From: Candidatus Pelagibacter ubique HIMB058 | Lineage (GTDB): Bacteria > Pseudomonadota > Alphaproteobacteria > Pelagibacterales > Pelagibacteraceae | Direction: 5' to 3' | Assembly (NCBI GenBank): GCA_000419545.1 | Contig: ATTF01000009.1 | Coordinates: 1 to 41,062 of the forward strand | DNA length: 41,062 nt | Part shown: positions 18,895 through 27,597 of the stretch, in pieces | Layout of the letters: every line of letters begins with the position of its first letter | Numbering within the stretch: position 1 is the stretch's first letter | Made by a program: the position numbers and the translations under genes | Notes under the pieces: generated by a model | The model's database searches: none | What the model was told of the DNA's origin: nothing | What the model saw: the letters and a program-made list of their open reading frames with translations, nothing else

Positions 18895-19380
18895 CTATAT
18901 TGTCATGAATATAGAATATTTTCCATCAACAAGTTGATAAATAACAAATGGTTCTTCTTTATCTCCAGGCATACCGGGTGTACCAATTGGCATTCCAGGT
19001 AAAGCAATGCCGTCAATATCAGGTTGTTCTTTTAATAATTTTTCAATGGCTTCAAGCGGAACATGCCCCTCGATGAAATATTTTCCCATAACTGTAGTAT
19101 GACAAGATTGCATCTCAAGAGGTATATTATATTTTTGTTTTACATCATGTAGGTATCTTAAATCTGTTTGTTTAACTTTAAATTTTTCTTTTTCCAAAAA
19201 TTTAACGTAACCATAACAACAGCCACAAGAAGGTGTTTTAAAAACTTCAACATTATATTCATTAGCATTTGTTATAGCTAAAGCATTTTGTTTATTTGAA
19301 TCAAAGAAAAAGTAAAATAAAGTTACTGAAAGAATTGCTAGTACAGTTGTTCTTAAAAGATTTTTTTTTATAAATTTCAT
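18895..19380 (-). CDS. DUF411 metal-binding protein, membrane-anchored or exported
   Basis: A 161-aa protein with an N-terminal hydrophobic helix (about 10-26) that may be a signal or an anchor. The mature part begins with 'VEVFKTPSCGCCYGYVKFLE' (Cys52, Cys54, Cys55) and continues with QSCHT (Cys93, His94), 'YFIEGHVPLEAIEKLL' and 'GIALPGMPIGTPGMPG', all diagnostic of DUF411. The Cys/His set suggests metal, probably copper, binding in the periplasm; family members are often near copper-resistance or cytochrome genes. Here it is followed after 4 nt by a c'-type cytochrome, and its start faces cytochrome b561 across 19 nt. Confidence 0.85.
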   Translation of the reverse strand: MKFIKKNLLRTTVLAILSVTLFYFFFDSNKQNALAITNANEYNVEVFKTPSCGCCYGYVKFLEKEKFKVKQTDLRYLHDVKQKYNIPLEMQSCHTTVMGKYFIEGHVPLEAIEKLLKEQPDIDGIALPGMPIGTPGMPGDKEEPFVIYQLVDGKYSIFMTI

Positions 19381-19399
19381 ACTGTGATATAATTTTTAT

Positions 19400-19930
19400 A
19401 TGTCAATTTTTAATACATCTTCAGAGTATGGTCTACTAGCAAAATTGCTTCACTGGCTAACTTTTTTAGCTCTAATTATACAAATTCCCTTTGGTTTTTA
19501 TTTAGTAGGTCTTGAATTTTCTGATCGAAGAATTGAACTTGAGAACGTTCATATACTTTTTGGAATTACTATTTTTTATATAGTTTTATTAAGATTAATT
19601 TGGAAACTTGTAAATCCTAGTATTCAATCGGAACACAATTTTTTTAAAGGTCAAAATATAATTGCAAAGACAAATCATTTTTTATTGTATGTAAGTATTT
19701 TTGCTATCACTATTTCAGGAATTTTAAAGAAGCTTTATATGGGCGAAAAACTTAATTTTATTTTTTTCAATTTTGGTTTTGAAAAAGATAACTTTCAGTT
19801 AGCAGATAGTTTTTATATCGTACATATCTATGCAAATTATTTACTAATCACATTAGTCATTTTACATATCCTAGCAGTGATAGCTCATCACTTTATTTTT
19901 AAAGATAAAATTTTAAAGAAAATAACTTAA
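19400..19930 (+). CDS. Cytochrome b561-type di-haem membrane protein
   Basis: A 176-aa membrane protein with four hydrophobic spans. Candidate haem-ligand histidines lie at positions expected for the prokaryotic CybB family: His18 (KLLHWL), His51 (NVHILFG), His142 (IVHIYANY) and His156 (ILHILAV). It would pass electrons between the quinone pool and a periplasmic partner. It is transcribed away from the DUF411/cytochrome c' genes, and only 19 nt separates the two start codons, so their promoters must be very compact. It ends 1 nt from the convergent YbbP-like gene. Confidence 0.85.
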   Translation: MSIFNTSSEYGLLAKLLHWLTFLALIIQIPFGFYLVGLEFSDRRIELENVHILFGITIFYIVLLRLIWKLVNPSIQSEHNFFKGQNIIAKTNHFLLYVSIFAITISGILKKLYMGEKLNFIFFNFGFEKDNFQLADSFYIVHIYANYLLITLVILHILAVIAHHFIFKDKILKKIT

Positions 19931-19931
19931 C

Positions 19932-22457
19932 CTATTGGTTTCTTATCATCGGATAAACTTTGGGACTTAAAAACTTTAAATTCGTTATAATTATTAAAAA
20001 TAATGTAACTAGTCCTATTGAAAATCCAAGAATGATTAAAGATTTAAAATCAAATTGCCAATTTAATTCAAATATCTTTTCAATAATAAAATAAGAACCT
20101 ATTACAGCAAATAATACAGCAATTAGAATAACTGATTTAAACATTATTAAAAATTCAATTACTGATGAAAAAATTATCTCTTTCTTTGAAAAACCTAAAA
20201 TCTTAAATACTAAATTTTGAAATTCTTTAATTTTTCCCTGAACCATAATTGCACTTGAGATAACAATTAATCCTATAATAATAGTAATTGCGGAAATTAA
20301 AGTTACAGCTACAAATACCTGATTTAAAATTGCACTTACTTTAGTTAAGTAATCTGCAATTTTTATTATTGATAAGCTAGGTAAGCTATCTATCATTTTA
20401 ATTTCATTGAATTTACTGACATCATTAAATTTTGCAGTAGCTAGATATTCATGCGGAATATTTTTTGCATATTGAGGATTAAACAGCATTGCAAAATTAA
20501 TGCTTAGATCTCTATAATCAACATCTCTAAAATTAATTACTTCACCGTCTATCTGCTTACCGTAAATGTTTAACGTAAAAATATCTCCAATTTTAATTCC
20601 AAAGTCTCTTGCCACTTTTGCATCTAGTGAAATTTGTAATTGGTTAGGTCTCATTAAATCCCACCACTCACCTTCAATTATCGGGTTATCTTCAGGAGCA
20701 ATATCAGACCATGAAGATCGTCTTTCACTTCTTATAACCCAGTAACTATCATTGCTCGGTTTAATAAATGTTTTAGGATCTTTACCGTTAATCTTTGTAA
20801 TTCCAGAAGTAATAATCGGAACAACTTCTAAATTTACATCTTTCTCCATATTAAGAACTTTCTGAACAAAAGTATCTTTTTCATTTTGTTGTATTCCTAC
20901 AAAGAAATAATCTGGAGCTATTTCAGGTATGGACTTTCCTATTTCTCTTTTAAAGTTAGTGCCTACCATTGCTAAAGTAAGTAATAAAGTAACTCCTAAT
21001 CCTAAAGACATGATTGTAATAGGAGTAATGCTTTTAGTTTGGGTAATATTTTTTATCGAAACTTTAAGAGGAATATTTGATCTATTTTTTAATTTTCTTA
21101 GTAAATAAATTATCGCTCTAGACAATAAAAAGAAAACAATAAGACAGGTAAAAAATGCCCCGAAGTAACTTAAACTATATGTAGGATTTGCTGAGCCGAT
21201 AGTAAAAAGAAGAACTAAAAGGCTTAATAAAATTAAGCTGAATATAATTGATTTTCGTGAGTAGAAAAATTGTAAATTCTGAAAAACATTTCTAAATAAG
21301 TTAGATGCTTTTACTTGATCAATTGCGTTTATAGTTGGAATAGAAAAAATTATTAAAACTAATAAGCCAACGCTGAAGACTTTAAATAGATTAAATAGTG
21401 AGAATAAAGGCTGAATACTTAATCCTAAACCTTTTGAAATATAAACATTAGCAATTGGCACAAATAGAAAACTCAAAGCATAAGAAATTAATGTAATTAT
21501 TGAAAGCAGGATTAATAGCTGGAGATAATAAATAGCTTTTATATTAGTAGAGAAAAAACCTACGGCTTTTCTTACTGCAATAGACATATTGTTTTGATTA
21601 ATAAAAGATAAAAGAGTATTAGCGATACCAATTCCTGCAATAAGCATAGCACTAATAGAAACTAATGATAAAAATTGAGAGAAATTATTAATTATTCTTT
21701 TCAATCCGCTCGCTGAATTTTCCGGATACCTTAAAATTACTTTCTGATCGTCTTTAAAAATGTCACTTATTTCTTTTCTTAAAGTGGCTGTATCAGCACC
21801 TTCATTAAACCGAACTTTATATTCATAATTTAAAAAGCTACCAATATTTAATTTAATTAAATCTAAAGTTTGCTTACCTGTTAATGCAAAATCTCCGAAG
21901 GCAACAAAACCACTTACATCTGGAACGGTTTTCACCATACCAGCGATAATAAAAACCTGGTCTTGTACTTTTATTTTTTCATCTACTTTTAATTTTAATG
22001 ATTTATAAATATTTTCATTTACTAAAATAGTATTCTTCTCTTTATGTATACGATCAAATGCACCCTCAGGTTCATATGTTACTGTTCCATACAAAGGATA
22101 TTTTTCATCAATTGTTTTAATTCTTGTAAATAAAGATTGATTATTTGGGCGATCTAAAGTTGAAATCATTGTGCTGAACTCAACCATTTGTGAAACTGTT
22201 GCTATATCTTTTACTTTTTCAACTAATTCTAAATTTCCCTGAGTTCTATTATAATCAATCTCAAGATCTCCGCCTAAAAGTGCTTTGGCATTGTCATTGA
22301 GTTCTTTTTTTAAACTGTCTTCAATTGTAAGAATTGAGCTTAAGATAAATAAGCTAATGAATAATGTTACGATAATACTGAAAATTTTTTTATAATTTCT
22401 GCTTAAATCTTTAAAAGCATACTTTAAAACTAAACTAAGCTCATTAAACTTAGTCAA
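19932..22457 (-). CDS. ybbP: FtsX-like ABC transporter permease (YbbP-like)
   Basis: An 841-aa permease with one N-terminal span, a large extracytoplasmic domain, three spans around residues 260-370, a second mid-protein span set (about 400-500), a second periplasmic domain and three C-terminal spans. This two-FtsX-domain architecture is that of the YbbP/LolC-like family. It overlaps the ATPase gene by 8 nt. In E. coli ybbA-ybbP lies divergent to tesA, the same order as here, so the assignment is supported by synteny. The transported substrate is unknown; lipid or lipoprotein extraction is a family-level possibility. Confidence 0.84.
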   Translation of the reverse strand: MTKFNELSLVLKYAFKDLSRNYKKIFSIIVTLFISLFILSSILTIEDSLKKELNDNAKALLGGDLEIDYNRTQGNLELVEKVKDIATVSQMVEFSTMISTLDRPNNQSLFTRIKTIDEKYPLYGTVTYEPEGAFDRIHKEKNTILVNENIYKSLKLKVDEKIKVQDQVFIIAGMVKTVPDVSGFVAFGDFALTGKQTLDLIKLNIGSFLNYEYKVRFNEGADTATLRKEISDIFKDDQKVILRYPENSASGLKRIINNFSQFLSLVSISAMLIAGIGIANTLLSFINQNNMSIAVRKAVGFFSTNIKAIYYLQLLILLSIITLISYALSFLFVPIANVYISKGLGLSIQPLFSLFNLFKVFSVGLLVLIIFSIPTINAIDQVKASNLFRNVFQNLQFFYSRKSIIFSLILLSLLVLLFTIGSANPTYSLSYFGAFFTCLIVFFLLSRAIIYLLRKLKNRSNIPLKVSIKNITQTKSITPITIMSLGLGVTLLLTLAMVGTNFKREIGKSIPEIAPDYFFVGIQQNEKDTFVQKVLNMEKDVNLEVVPIITSGITKINGKDPKTFIKPSNDSYWVIRSERRSSWSDIAPEDNPIIEGEWWDLMRPNQLQISLDAKVARDFGIKIGDIFTLNIYGKQIDGEVINFRDVDYRDLSINFAMLFNPQYAKNIPHEYLATAKFNDVSKFNEIKMIDSLPSLSIIKIADYLTKVSAILNQVFVAVTLISAITIIIGLIVISSAIMVQGKIKEFQNLVFKILGFSKKEIIFSSVIEFLIMFKSVILIAVLFAVIGSYFIIEKIFELNWQFDFKSLIILGFSIGLVTLFLIIITNLKFLSPKVYPMIRNQ

Positions 22458-23115
22458 TTTTACCGTCCTTAATTTTTATTTTTCTTTGAGCTTTATCAGC
22501 AAGTTTTTCATCGTGAGTAACCATGATTAGAGATGATCCCTCTTCTTTCACATAGTTAAATAATATTTCTGAAATTATTTCAGAGTTTTCACTATCTAAG
22601 TTTCCCGTTGGTTCATCTGCTAGAATTAATTCTGGTTTCATAGCTATAGCTCTTGCAATGGCAACACGTTGTTGTTCTCCACCTGAAAGCTGACTAGGTA
22701 AATTATTAAATCGATGTTTCAATCTCATTCGCTCAAGTATTGCTTTTGCTTGGTTGGTTGGGTCTTTGAAATTATTTAACTCTAATGTTAAAGCCACATT
22801 TTCAACTGCTGTGTAATTAGGAATTAAATAAAAAGACTGGAAAACTATTCCAATATTTTTTCTTCTGATCTCTGATACTTCATCTTCGCTTAAACTAGAA
22901 ATTTCTTTATTTTGAAAAAAAATTTGGCCTGAGGTAGCTTTCTCAAGACCAGCGATAAGCATGATTAAACTTGTCTTACCAGAACCACTTTCCCCAACAA
23001 AAGAAATAGTCTCTTTTTTCATTGTTTTTAAATCAATATCTTTTAAAACCTTGATACTTTCATCACCTGTTTGGTATGTAAGGTTAACTTGATTTAATTT
23101 AAGAAGTTCGCTCAT
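22450..23115 (-). CDS. ybbA: ABC transporter ATP-binding protein (YbbA/LolD-like)
   Basis: A 221-aa ATPase counted from [12 protein letters not shown]. Walker A is GESGSGKTS at 41-49, the signature LSGGEQQ at 143-149, and Walker B LILADEPT at 163-170 with a '[10 protein letters not shown]' switch region: a MacB/LolD-type ATPase. I chose the ATG at 23113-23115 because ABC ATPases start about this far before the first strand; an extension to 23163 would be an unrelated basic leader read through tesA. The start codon overlaps that of divergent tesA by two bases and has no visible Shine-Dalgarno. Confidence 0.9.
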   Translation of the reverse strand: MSELLKLNQVNLTYQTGDESIKVLKDIDLKTMKKETISFVGESGSGKTSLIMLIAGLEKATSGQIFFQNKEISSLSEDEVSEIRRKNIGIVFQSFYLIPNYTAVENVALTLELNNFKDPTNQAKAILERMRLKHRFNNLPSQLSGGEQQRVAIARAIAMKPELILADEPTGNLDSENSEIISEILFNYVKEEGSSLIMVTHDEKLADKAQRKIKIKDGKID

Positions 23116-23728
23116 GATAAGAAGTTTTATTATTAAAATAATCGTTCTATGTCTAGTAAGCATTAAAGCTTATGCATTAGATAAAGTTCTTTTATTTGGA
23201 GATAGCTTAATGGCTGGGTACGGTTTGCCAAGTGAACAACACCTGTATGTTGTCCTAGAAGAAGATTTAAAAAAATCTGGTCAGAATATTAAAGTAGTAA
23301 ATGGAAGTGTTTCTGGTAGCACATCGTCAGCTGGTCTAAATAGAGCTGATTGGACTTTATCAGAACCTAATATTGATTTGATGATATTGGGTTTAGGAGC
23401 AAATGACATGCTTAGAGGTATAAAGCCTAGTGAAACAGAAAAAAATTTAGAAAAGATTATATTAGCTGCCAAAGAAAAAAATATTAAAGTTGTGCTAGCT
23501 GGTATGTATGCGCCAACTACTCACGGTGGCCAATTTAAAAAAGAATTTGATAAGATTTATCCTGATCTTGCAAAGAAACATAATTTAACTTTGATCCCTT
23601 TTCTTTTAGAAGGAGTAGCTTTAAACCCTAAATTAAATCAAAGTGATGGAATACATCCAAATTTTGAAGGCACATTAGTTGTTAGCAAAACACTAAAAGA
23701 TACAATTTTAAAATTAAAAGCTAATTAG
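23114..23728 (+). CDS. tesA: GDSL/SGNH esterase, TesA-like lysophospholipase/thioesterase
   Basis: A 204-aa protein. A signal peptide ends near KAYA (residue 21). All four SGNH blocks are visible: LLFGDSLMAG with catalytic Ser31, NGSVSG with Gly64, GANDML with Asn97, and DGIHPN with Asp178 and His181. It should be a periplasmic esterase acting on acyl-thioesters or lysophospholipids. The start at 23114 is required for a full signal peptide, so the two-base overlap with the opposite ybbA start is probably real. Its stop overlaps the stop of the convergent DUF4396 gene by 4 nt. Confidence 0.92.
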   Translation: MIRSFIIKIIVLCLVSIKAYALDKVLLFGDSLMAGYGLPSEQHLYVVLEEDLKKSGQNIKVVNGSVSGSTSSAGLNRADWTLSEPNIDLMILGLGANDMLRGIKPSETEKNLEKIILAAKEKNIKVVLAGMYAPTTHGGQFKKEFDKIYPDLAKKHNLTLIPFLLEGVALNPKLNQSDGIHPNFEGTLVVSKTLKDTILKLKAN

Positions 23729-24162
23729 TGGCAAGCCTGATTAAACTTCTTTAATCTCCAATAATTATATGGCCAAGGGGTTACAAAGCCTACTGCTAAC
23801 ATTATTGGCACAATCCACCAGGTTAACATCGCACCTCCAGTTAAAAGATAATCTGTTAAATTCATCGCAGCTTCCATGCTGATCATTGAAATTAAACTCA
23901 TTCCTACTGCGGTTTTAAAAGCATTTTTAAAAGTAAAGTTTTGCTTAATTAAAATGATTGTTTCTAGAATAATGCTCGTAATAATTCCATTTACTATTGC
24001 TAAAGTCATAATTGCTAAAACAGGGAAAGGAATTTTGGTTAATTGAAAAAATAAAATTGTCCCAAAATCACCAATGGAACATCCTAATAAGCACCATGAC
24101 GTATTTTTAGCGCTTCTTGACCAAGTATGTTTGCAGCTCCAGTGAAATGTCTCAGAACTCAT
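23725..24162 (-). CDS. DUF4396 family membrane protein
   Basis: A 145-aa protein with an early 'WCLLGCSIGDFGTI' block and a late 'TWWIVPIMLAVGFVTPWPYNYWRLKKF' block, both typical of DUF4396, and about four hydrophobic segments. The first 25 residues are polar with Cys and His (HWSCKHTW), which could bind a metal; that is speculation. No function is established for the family. It overlaps the upstream membrane gene by one base, so the two may be co-translated. Its TAA shares bases with the TAG of tesA on the other strand. Confidence 0.72.
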   Translation of the reverse strand: MSSETFHWSCKHTWSRSAKNTSWCLLGCSIGDFGTILFFQLTKIPFPVLAIMTLAIVNGIITSIILETIILIKQNFTFKNAFKTAVGMSLISMISMEAAMNLTDYLLTGGAMLTWWIVPIMLAVGFVTPWPYNYWRLKKFNQACH

Positions 24163-24497
24163 TATAAAAAATTCGCAAAATACTTATGAATGAAAAATCC
24201 TAAGGCTAGTAGAAGTATTCCAGATCCATAAATCATCCAAAAATTCATATTGAATTGTTTTGCGAAGAAAAATGGAAGAAAAAATAAATAACTAACCGGT
24301 ACAGCAACTAAAATACTTTTTGCATACAGAACTGTTTTTTCAACACTGTTATGTTCAAAGTAAACAAACACGATCGCTATTAATGAAGCCATAGGTAAGG
24401 CAATTATAAAACCTGCCATTCTAGGGTTTTGGCCAGCAAGCCAAGAAGAAAAGGCAATAATTAATCCAGCGAGTAAAGCTTTAAGTGCAAATATCAT
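24162..24497 (-). CDS. Small conserved membrane protein (DUF3147-like)
   Basis: A 111-aa protein with four hydrophobic spans. The pattern 'NPRMAGFIIALPMASLIAIVFVYFE' in the first half resembles DUF3147 membrane proteins, and the family match is tentative. It follows the CsaA gene with zero spacing and overlaps the DUF4396 gene by one base, placing it in a three-gene minus-strand unit with no obvious common theme. No function can be assigned. Confidence 0.55.
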   Translation of the reverse strand: MIFALKALLAGLIIAFSSWLAGQNPRMAGFIIALPMASLIAIVFVYFEHNSVEKTVLYAKSILVAVPVSYLFFLPFFFAKQFNMNFWMIYGSGILLLALGFFIHKYFANFL

Positions 24498-24833
24498 TTA
24501 AGCAATATCTAAACCATTATCAGTCTTTTGAGATGGATGCACTAGGACAACTTTTCCATCTTTCTCAATTGCTCCAAGCACTAATACTTCTGAAACTACT
24601 CCAGCAATATTTTTTGTTGGAAAGTTGCAAACGCCTATAACTTGTTTACCAACTAAATTTTCTGCATTGTAGTAATGGGTTATTTGTGCAGAAGATTGTT
24701 TAATACCTATCTCGTCACCAAAATCAACTTTAACAACTAATGAAGGCTTTCTAGCTTTTTCATTCTTTTTAACTTCTAAGACAGTTCCAACTTTAATTTG
24801 AACCTTTTTAAAATCATCATAAGTAATTTTCAT
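24498..24833 (-). CDS. csaA: CsaA-like tRNA-binding-domain protein
   Basis: A 111-aa OB-fold protein of the EMAP-II/Trbp111 type. It shows the CsaA pattern in order: 'VQIKVGTVLEVKKNEKARKP', 'VDFGDEIGIKQSSAQIT', 'LVGKQVIGVCNFPTKNIAG' and 'SEVLVLGA'. Members bind tRNA and some have been described as chaperones; it is cytosolic. The length is standard. It is the first gene after the terminator that ends livK transcription, so it should have its own promoter in or near 24834-24850. Confidence 0.9.
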   Translation of the reverse strand: MKITYDDFKKVQIKVGTVLEVKKNEKARKPSLVVKVDFGDEIGIKQSSAQITHYYNAENLVGKQVIGVCNFPTKNIAGVVSEVLVLGAIEKDGKVVLVHPSQKTDNGLDIA

Positions 24834-24855
24834 AATATTTCCTTTCTATAAATAA

Positions 24856-24879
24856 AAAAGGGGGCCTAAGCCCCCTTTT
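24856..24879 (-). terminator. Rho-independent terminator after livK
   Basis: A perfect 10-bp stem (aaaagggggc paired with gccccctttt) with a four-base loop. On the minus strand it is followed by TTTTTTATTTATAG, so it fits transcription from livK, whose stop is at 24900. It is one of only a few convincing hairpin terminators in the window. Confidence 0.9.
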
Positions 24880-24899
24880 AAATTAGTTAAGCAATTAAA

Positions 24900-26003
24900 T
24901 TACAGCTCGCTGTATTTACCTTTGCTCCACTCATAGAATACGTAACCTGGTAAGCTCACGTCACCTTTTTTATCAAAGCTTAGTGAACCGATTACAGTAT
25001 CAAACTTACCTTTTCTCATTACTTTAAGAACTTTTGCAGGGTCGTTTGATCCAGCTTGAACTGCAGCTTGTTCGAAAACTTGCAATGCAGCATATGAGTA
25101 AAGAACATAACCTTCTGGCTCAATACCAGCAGCTTTAAATTCTTTTACAACATCTGCAGCGGCAGGGTTATTTCTTGGGTCTGGAGAGAAAGTCATTAAA
25201 GTACCTTCACCTGCATCACCTGTAATATCCCAATATTCAGCTGTTACTAATGCATCTCCACTAATTAATTTAGTAGACATACCTTGGTCTCTCATTTGTC
25301 TTACGATCAAACCACCTTCAGTGTGGTAACCACCAAGATATACTGCATCGATGTTATTTGATTTTAGTTTTGAAACTAAAGCAGAGTAATCTTTTTCACC
25401 TGCTGTGTAAGCTTCATACATAGCTTCTTTTAAGCCAGCTTTCTTCATGTTCTTTCTTGTAGCGTCTGCTAAACCTTTTCCGTAAGCAGTTTTATCATGA
25501 AGGATAGCTACTTTTTTACCTTTGTAGTTGTCAGCTAAGAATTTACCAGCAACTTCACCTTGCTGATCATCTCTACCACAAACTCTAAAAGTATATTTTC
25601 CACCTTTATCCGTTAAAGCTGGGTTTGTAGAAGCTGGTGAAACTTGGATAATTCCTTCTTCATTGTATACCGCTGAAGCTGGAATTGAAGAACCAGAGCA
25701 GAAGTGACCTGCAACGTAAGCTACACCTTGACCAGCAAATTTGTTGGCAACAGCAACAGCTTGTTTAGGATCGCAAGCATCATCTCCGATTTCTAATTTT
25801 ACTTTCTCACCATTAATTCCACCTTTTTTGTTAACGTGCTTTAACCACATTTCAGCACCAGCTTTTAACTGAGCACCAAATGAAGCGTACTGACCAGACA
25901 TAGGTCCAGCAGAAGCAACAACTACTTCAGCTTTAGCTGATACAGTTGCTAACATTAACGAAGCGGCAATTAATGAAAGAAATTTATTAAAAGTTCTAAA
26001 CAT
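24900..26003 (-). CDS. livK: Branched-chain-type amino acid ABC transporter substrate-binding protein
   Basis: A 367-aa periplasmic protein with a signal peptide cleaved after about SAKA (residue 24), then 'VVASAGPMSGQYASFG', the LivK/LivJ opening that cradles the amino acid carboxylate. It belongs to the periplasmic binding protein type I fold; later landmarks are 'GHFCSGSSIPASAVYNEEGI' and 'HDKTAYGKGLADATRKN'. It captures an amino acid for the livHMGF pore encoded just upstream. It has a good AAAGGA ribosome-binding site and a (TTAA)4 leader, and ends at a strong terminator, which suggests high, partly independent expression. Exact substrate unknown. Confidence 0.93.
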   Translation of the reverse strand: MFRTFNKFLSLIAASLMLATVSAKAEVVVASAGPMSGQYASFGAQLKAGAEMWLKHVNKKGGINGEKVKLEIGDDACDPKQAVAVANKFAGQGVAYVAGHFCSGSSIPASAVYNEEGIIQVSPASTNPALTDKGGKYTFRVCGRDDQQGEVAGKFLADNYKGKKVAILHDKTAYGKGLADATRKNMKKAGLKEAMYEAYTAGEKDYSALVSKLKSNNIDAVYLGGYHTEGGLIVRQMRDQGMSTKLISGDALVTAEYWDITGDAGEGTLMTFSPDPRNNPAAADVVKEFKAAGIEPEGYVLYSYAALQVFEQAAVQAGSNDPAKVLKVMRKGKFDTVIGSLSFDKKGDVSLPGYVFYEWSKGKYSEL

Positions 26004-26022
26004 TATATTTTCCTTTGTTTGT

Positions 26023-26040
26023 TAATTAATTAATTAATTC
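26023..26040 (-). repeat. (TTAA)n leader ahead of livK
   Basis: Four TTAA units sit in the 5' untranslated region of livK, a few bases before its Shine-Dalgarno. Similar TTAAT-rich tracts precede the SBP gene tctC (37019-37037) and the porin-like gene (33899-33913). This may be an unstructured ribosome-loading tract or a protein site; the function is inferred. Confidence 0.5.
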
Positions 26041-26086
26041 TGAATATTGAACACGTAAATTTGTGACTTGTAAATATGAAAAAATG

Positions 26087-26806
26087 TTAATTTTTTGCCC
26101 CACCCTCGAGGTAAGCCGCTTGAATATCTTTGTTTTTTAGAAGTTCTTGACCAGAACCTTTAATGGTCACCTTGCCATTAACCAATACATAAGCACGGTC
26201 AGCAAGCTCCAAAGCTTTTTTAGCATTTTGCTCTACTAAAAAAATTGTAACATTTTTTTCCTTATTAATATTCTTAATAGAAATAAATATTTGGTTAACT
26301 AGTTTAGGGGCTATACCTAATGATGGCTCGTCTAATAATAAAACTTTTGGCTTACTCATTAATGCTCTACCGATTGCGAGCATTTGCTGTTCACCACCTG
26401 AAAGAGTTCCACCTCTTTGTGTTTTTCGATCACTTAATACAGGAAATAAATCGTAAACTTCTTTAATGTCGGTTTCAAAATACTTTCCTTTTTCATTAGC
26501 GTGAGCGCCTAGTCTTAAATTTTCTTCTACTGTTAATCTTGAAAAAATTCTTCTTCCTTCAGGTACTTGACAGATACCAAGGTCTACAATTTTATGTGGT
26601 TCTCTATTTTCAATATTTTCACCGTTAAAAACAATATTACCTCTCTTGGCTTTATTAACTCCACTTATAGTCATAAGCAAAGTTGATTTACCTGCTCCAT
26701 TAGAACCAATAAGTGAGACTATCTCTCCTTGATTTACATCAAGATCAACACCTCGAAGTGCTTGTATCTTTCCGTAAAAAGTTTCAACGTTAGAAATTTT
26801 TAGCAT
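26087..26806 (-). CDS. livF: Branched-chain-type amino acid ABC transporter ATPase LivF
   Basis: A 239-aa ATPase. Walker A GSNGAGKST is at about 33-41, 'CQVPEGRRIFSRLTVEENL' near residues 79-97 is the LivF Q-loop signature, LSGGEQQ the ABC motif, and LLLDEPSLGIAP the Walker B. It hydrolyses ATP with LivG to drive uptake through LivH and LivM. It overlaps livG by one base and ends 83 nt before livK. Confidence 0.95.
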   Translation of the reverse strand: MLKISNVETFYGKIQALRGVDLDVNQGEIVSLIGSNGAGKSTLLMTISGVNKAKRGNIVFNGENIENREPHKIVDLGICQVPEGRRIFSRLTVEENLRLGAHANEKGKYFETDIKEVYDLFPVLSDRKTQRGGTLSGGEQQMLAIGRALMSKPKVLLLDEPSLGIAPKLVNQIFISIKNINKEKNVTIFLVEQNAKKALELADRAYVLVNGKVTIKGSGQELLKNKDIQAAYLEGGAKN

Positions 26807-27597
26807 TATTCATCAACTCCTAGGTAAGCTTCTATGACTTCTTTACTGTTCTTAGTTTGATCAGCTGTACCTTCAAATATTTTTTTTCCGTAATTTAAAA
26901 CTACAACATGATCTGAGATCCCCATTACAACACTCATGTCGTGCTCAATTAAAAGAATTCCTGTTTTTTTCTCTGTTTTTATAAATTTTAATAATTTATT
27001 TAATTCAGCTGACTCTTTTGGATTTAAGCCAGCGGCTGGTTCGTCTAAACATAAAAGTTTAGGTTCGATACACATGGCTCTAACAATTTCTAGCTTTCTT
27101 TGATCTCCATAAGGTAAATCACCCGCATTATCATCTGCTCTATTTGTTAGACCAATAATATCTAACCAATATCTTGCTTTATCAACTGCTAGCTGCTCTT
27201 TATCTCTGTAAGATTTAAGGTTTAATAAACCAAATAAAGAGTAGCCAGAGGCAACCATCAATTCATTATGCTGAGCTACTAATAGATTTTCCAACACTGA
27301 CATTGCAGGAAATAGTCTTATGTTTTGAAAAGTTCTTGCTACTTTTGCAACATGAGCAATTTTAAAGTCAGTATACTTTCTAAGAGAAATTTTACCTTCA
27401 TCTTTATGTAAAAACATTTGACCATTAGTAGGTTTGTAAAAACCAGTTAAACAATTAAAGACGGTTGTTTTCCCAGCACCATTAGGTCCAATGATCGATG
27501 TGATTTCATTATTTTTTGCGTCAAAACTTAAATTATCAATCGCAGTCAAACCTCCAAACTGCATCGTTAAATTCTCTACTGAAAGAAGATTACTCAT
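26806..27597 (-). CDS. livG: Branched-chain-type amino acid ABC transporter ATPase LivG
   Basis: A 263-aa ATPase. Walker A GPNGAGKTT is at about 37-45; 'VARTFQNIRLFPAMSVLENL' is the LivG Q-loop; the ABC motif is the LivG-type variant DLPYGDQRKLEI; Walker B is LLCLDEPAAGLNP. It is the partner ATPase of LivF. The gene overlaps livM by 4 nt and livF by one base, so the whole transporter is translationally coupled. Intact. Confidence 0.95.
   Translation of the reverse strand: MSNLLSVENLTMQFGGLTAIDNLSFDAKNNEITSIIGPNGAGKTTVFNCLTGFYKPTNGQMFLHKDEGKISLRKYTDFKIAHVAKVARTFQNIRLFPAMSVLENLLVAQHNELMVASGYSLFGLLNLKSYRDKEQLAVDKARYWLDIIGLTNRADDNAGDLPYGDQRKLEIVRAMCIEPKLLCLDEPAAGLNPKESAELNKLLKFIKTEKKTGILLIEHDMSVVMGISDHVVVLNYGKKIFEGTADQTKNSKEVIEAYLGVDE

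Noticed and set aside
23116-23163. 16-residue N-terminal extension of YbbA
   Set aside because: The extension is simply the antisense of the tesA signal peptide region, and ABC ATPases start at the chosen Met.
26023-26040. TTAA tract as a phase-variable microsatellite
   Set aside because: It lies in the untranslated leader with only four units and similar imperfect tracts occur at other genes, so slippage control is not supported.
26050-26086. Terminator between livF and livK
   Set aside because: Only an A/T hairpin (aaaaaa/tttttt) is visible, with no GC stem. In such AT-rich sequence this is not distinguishable from background.
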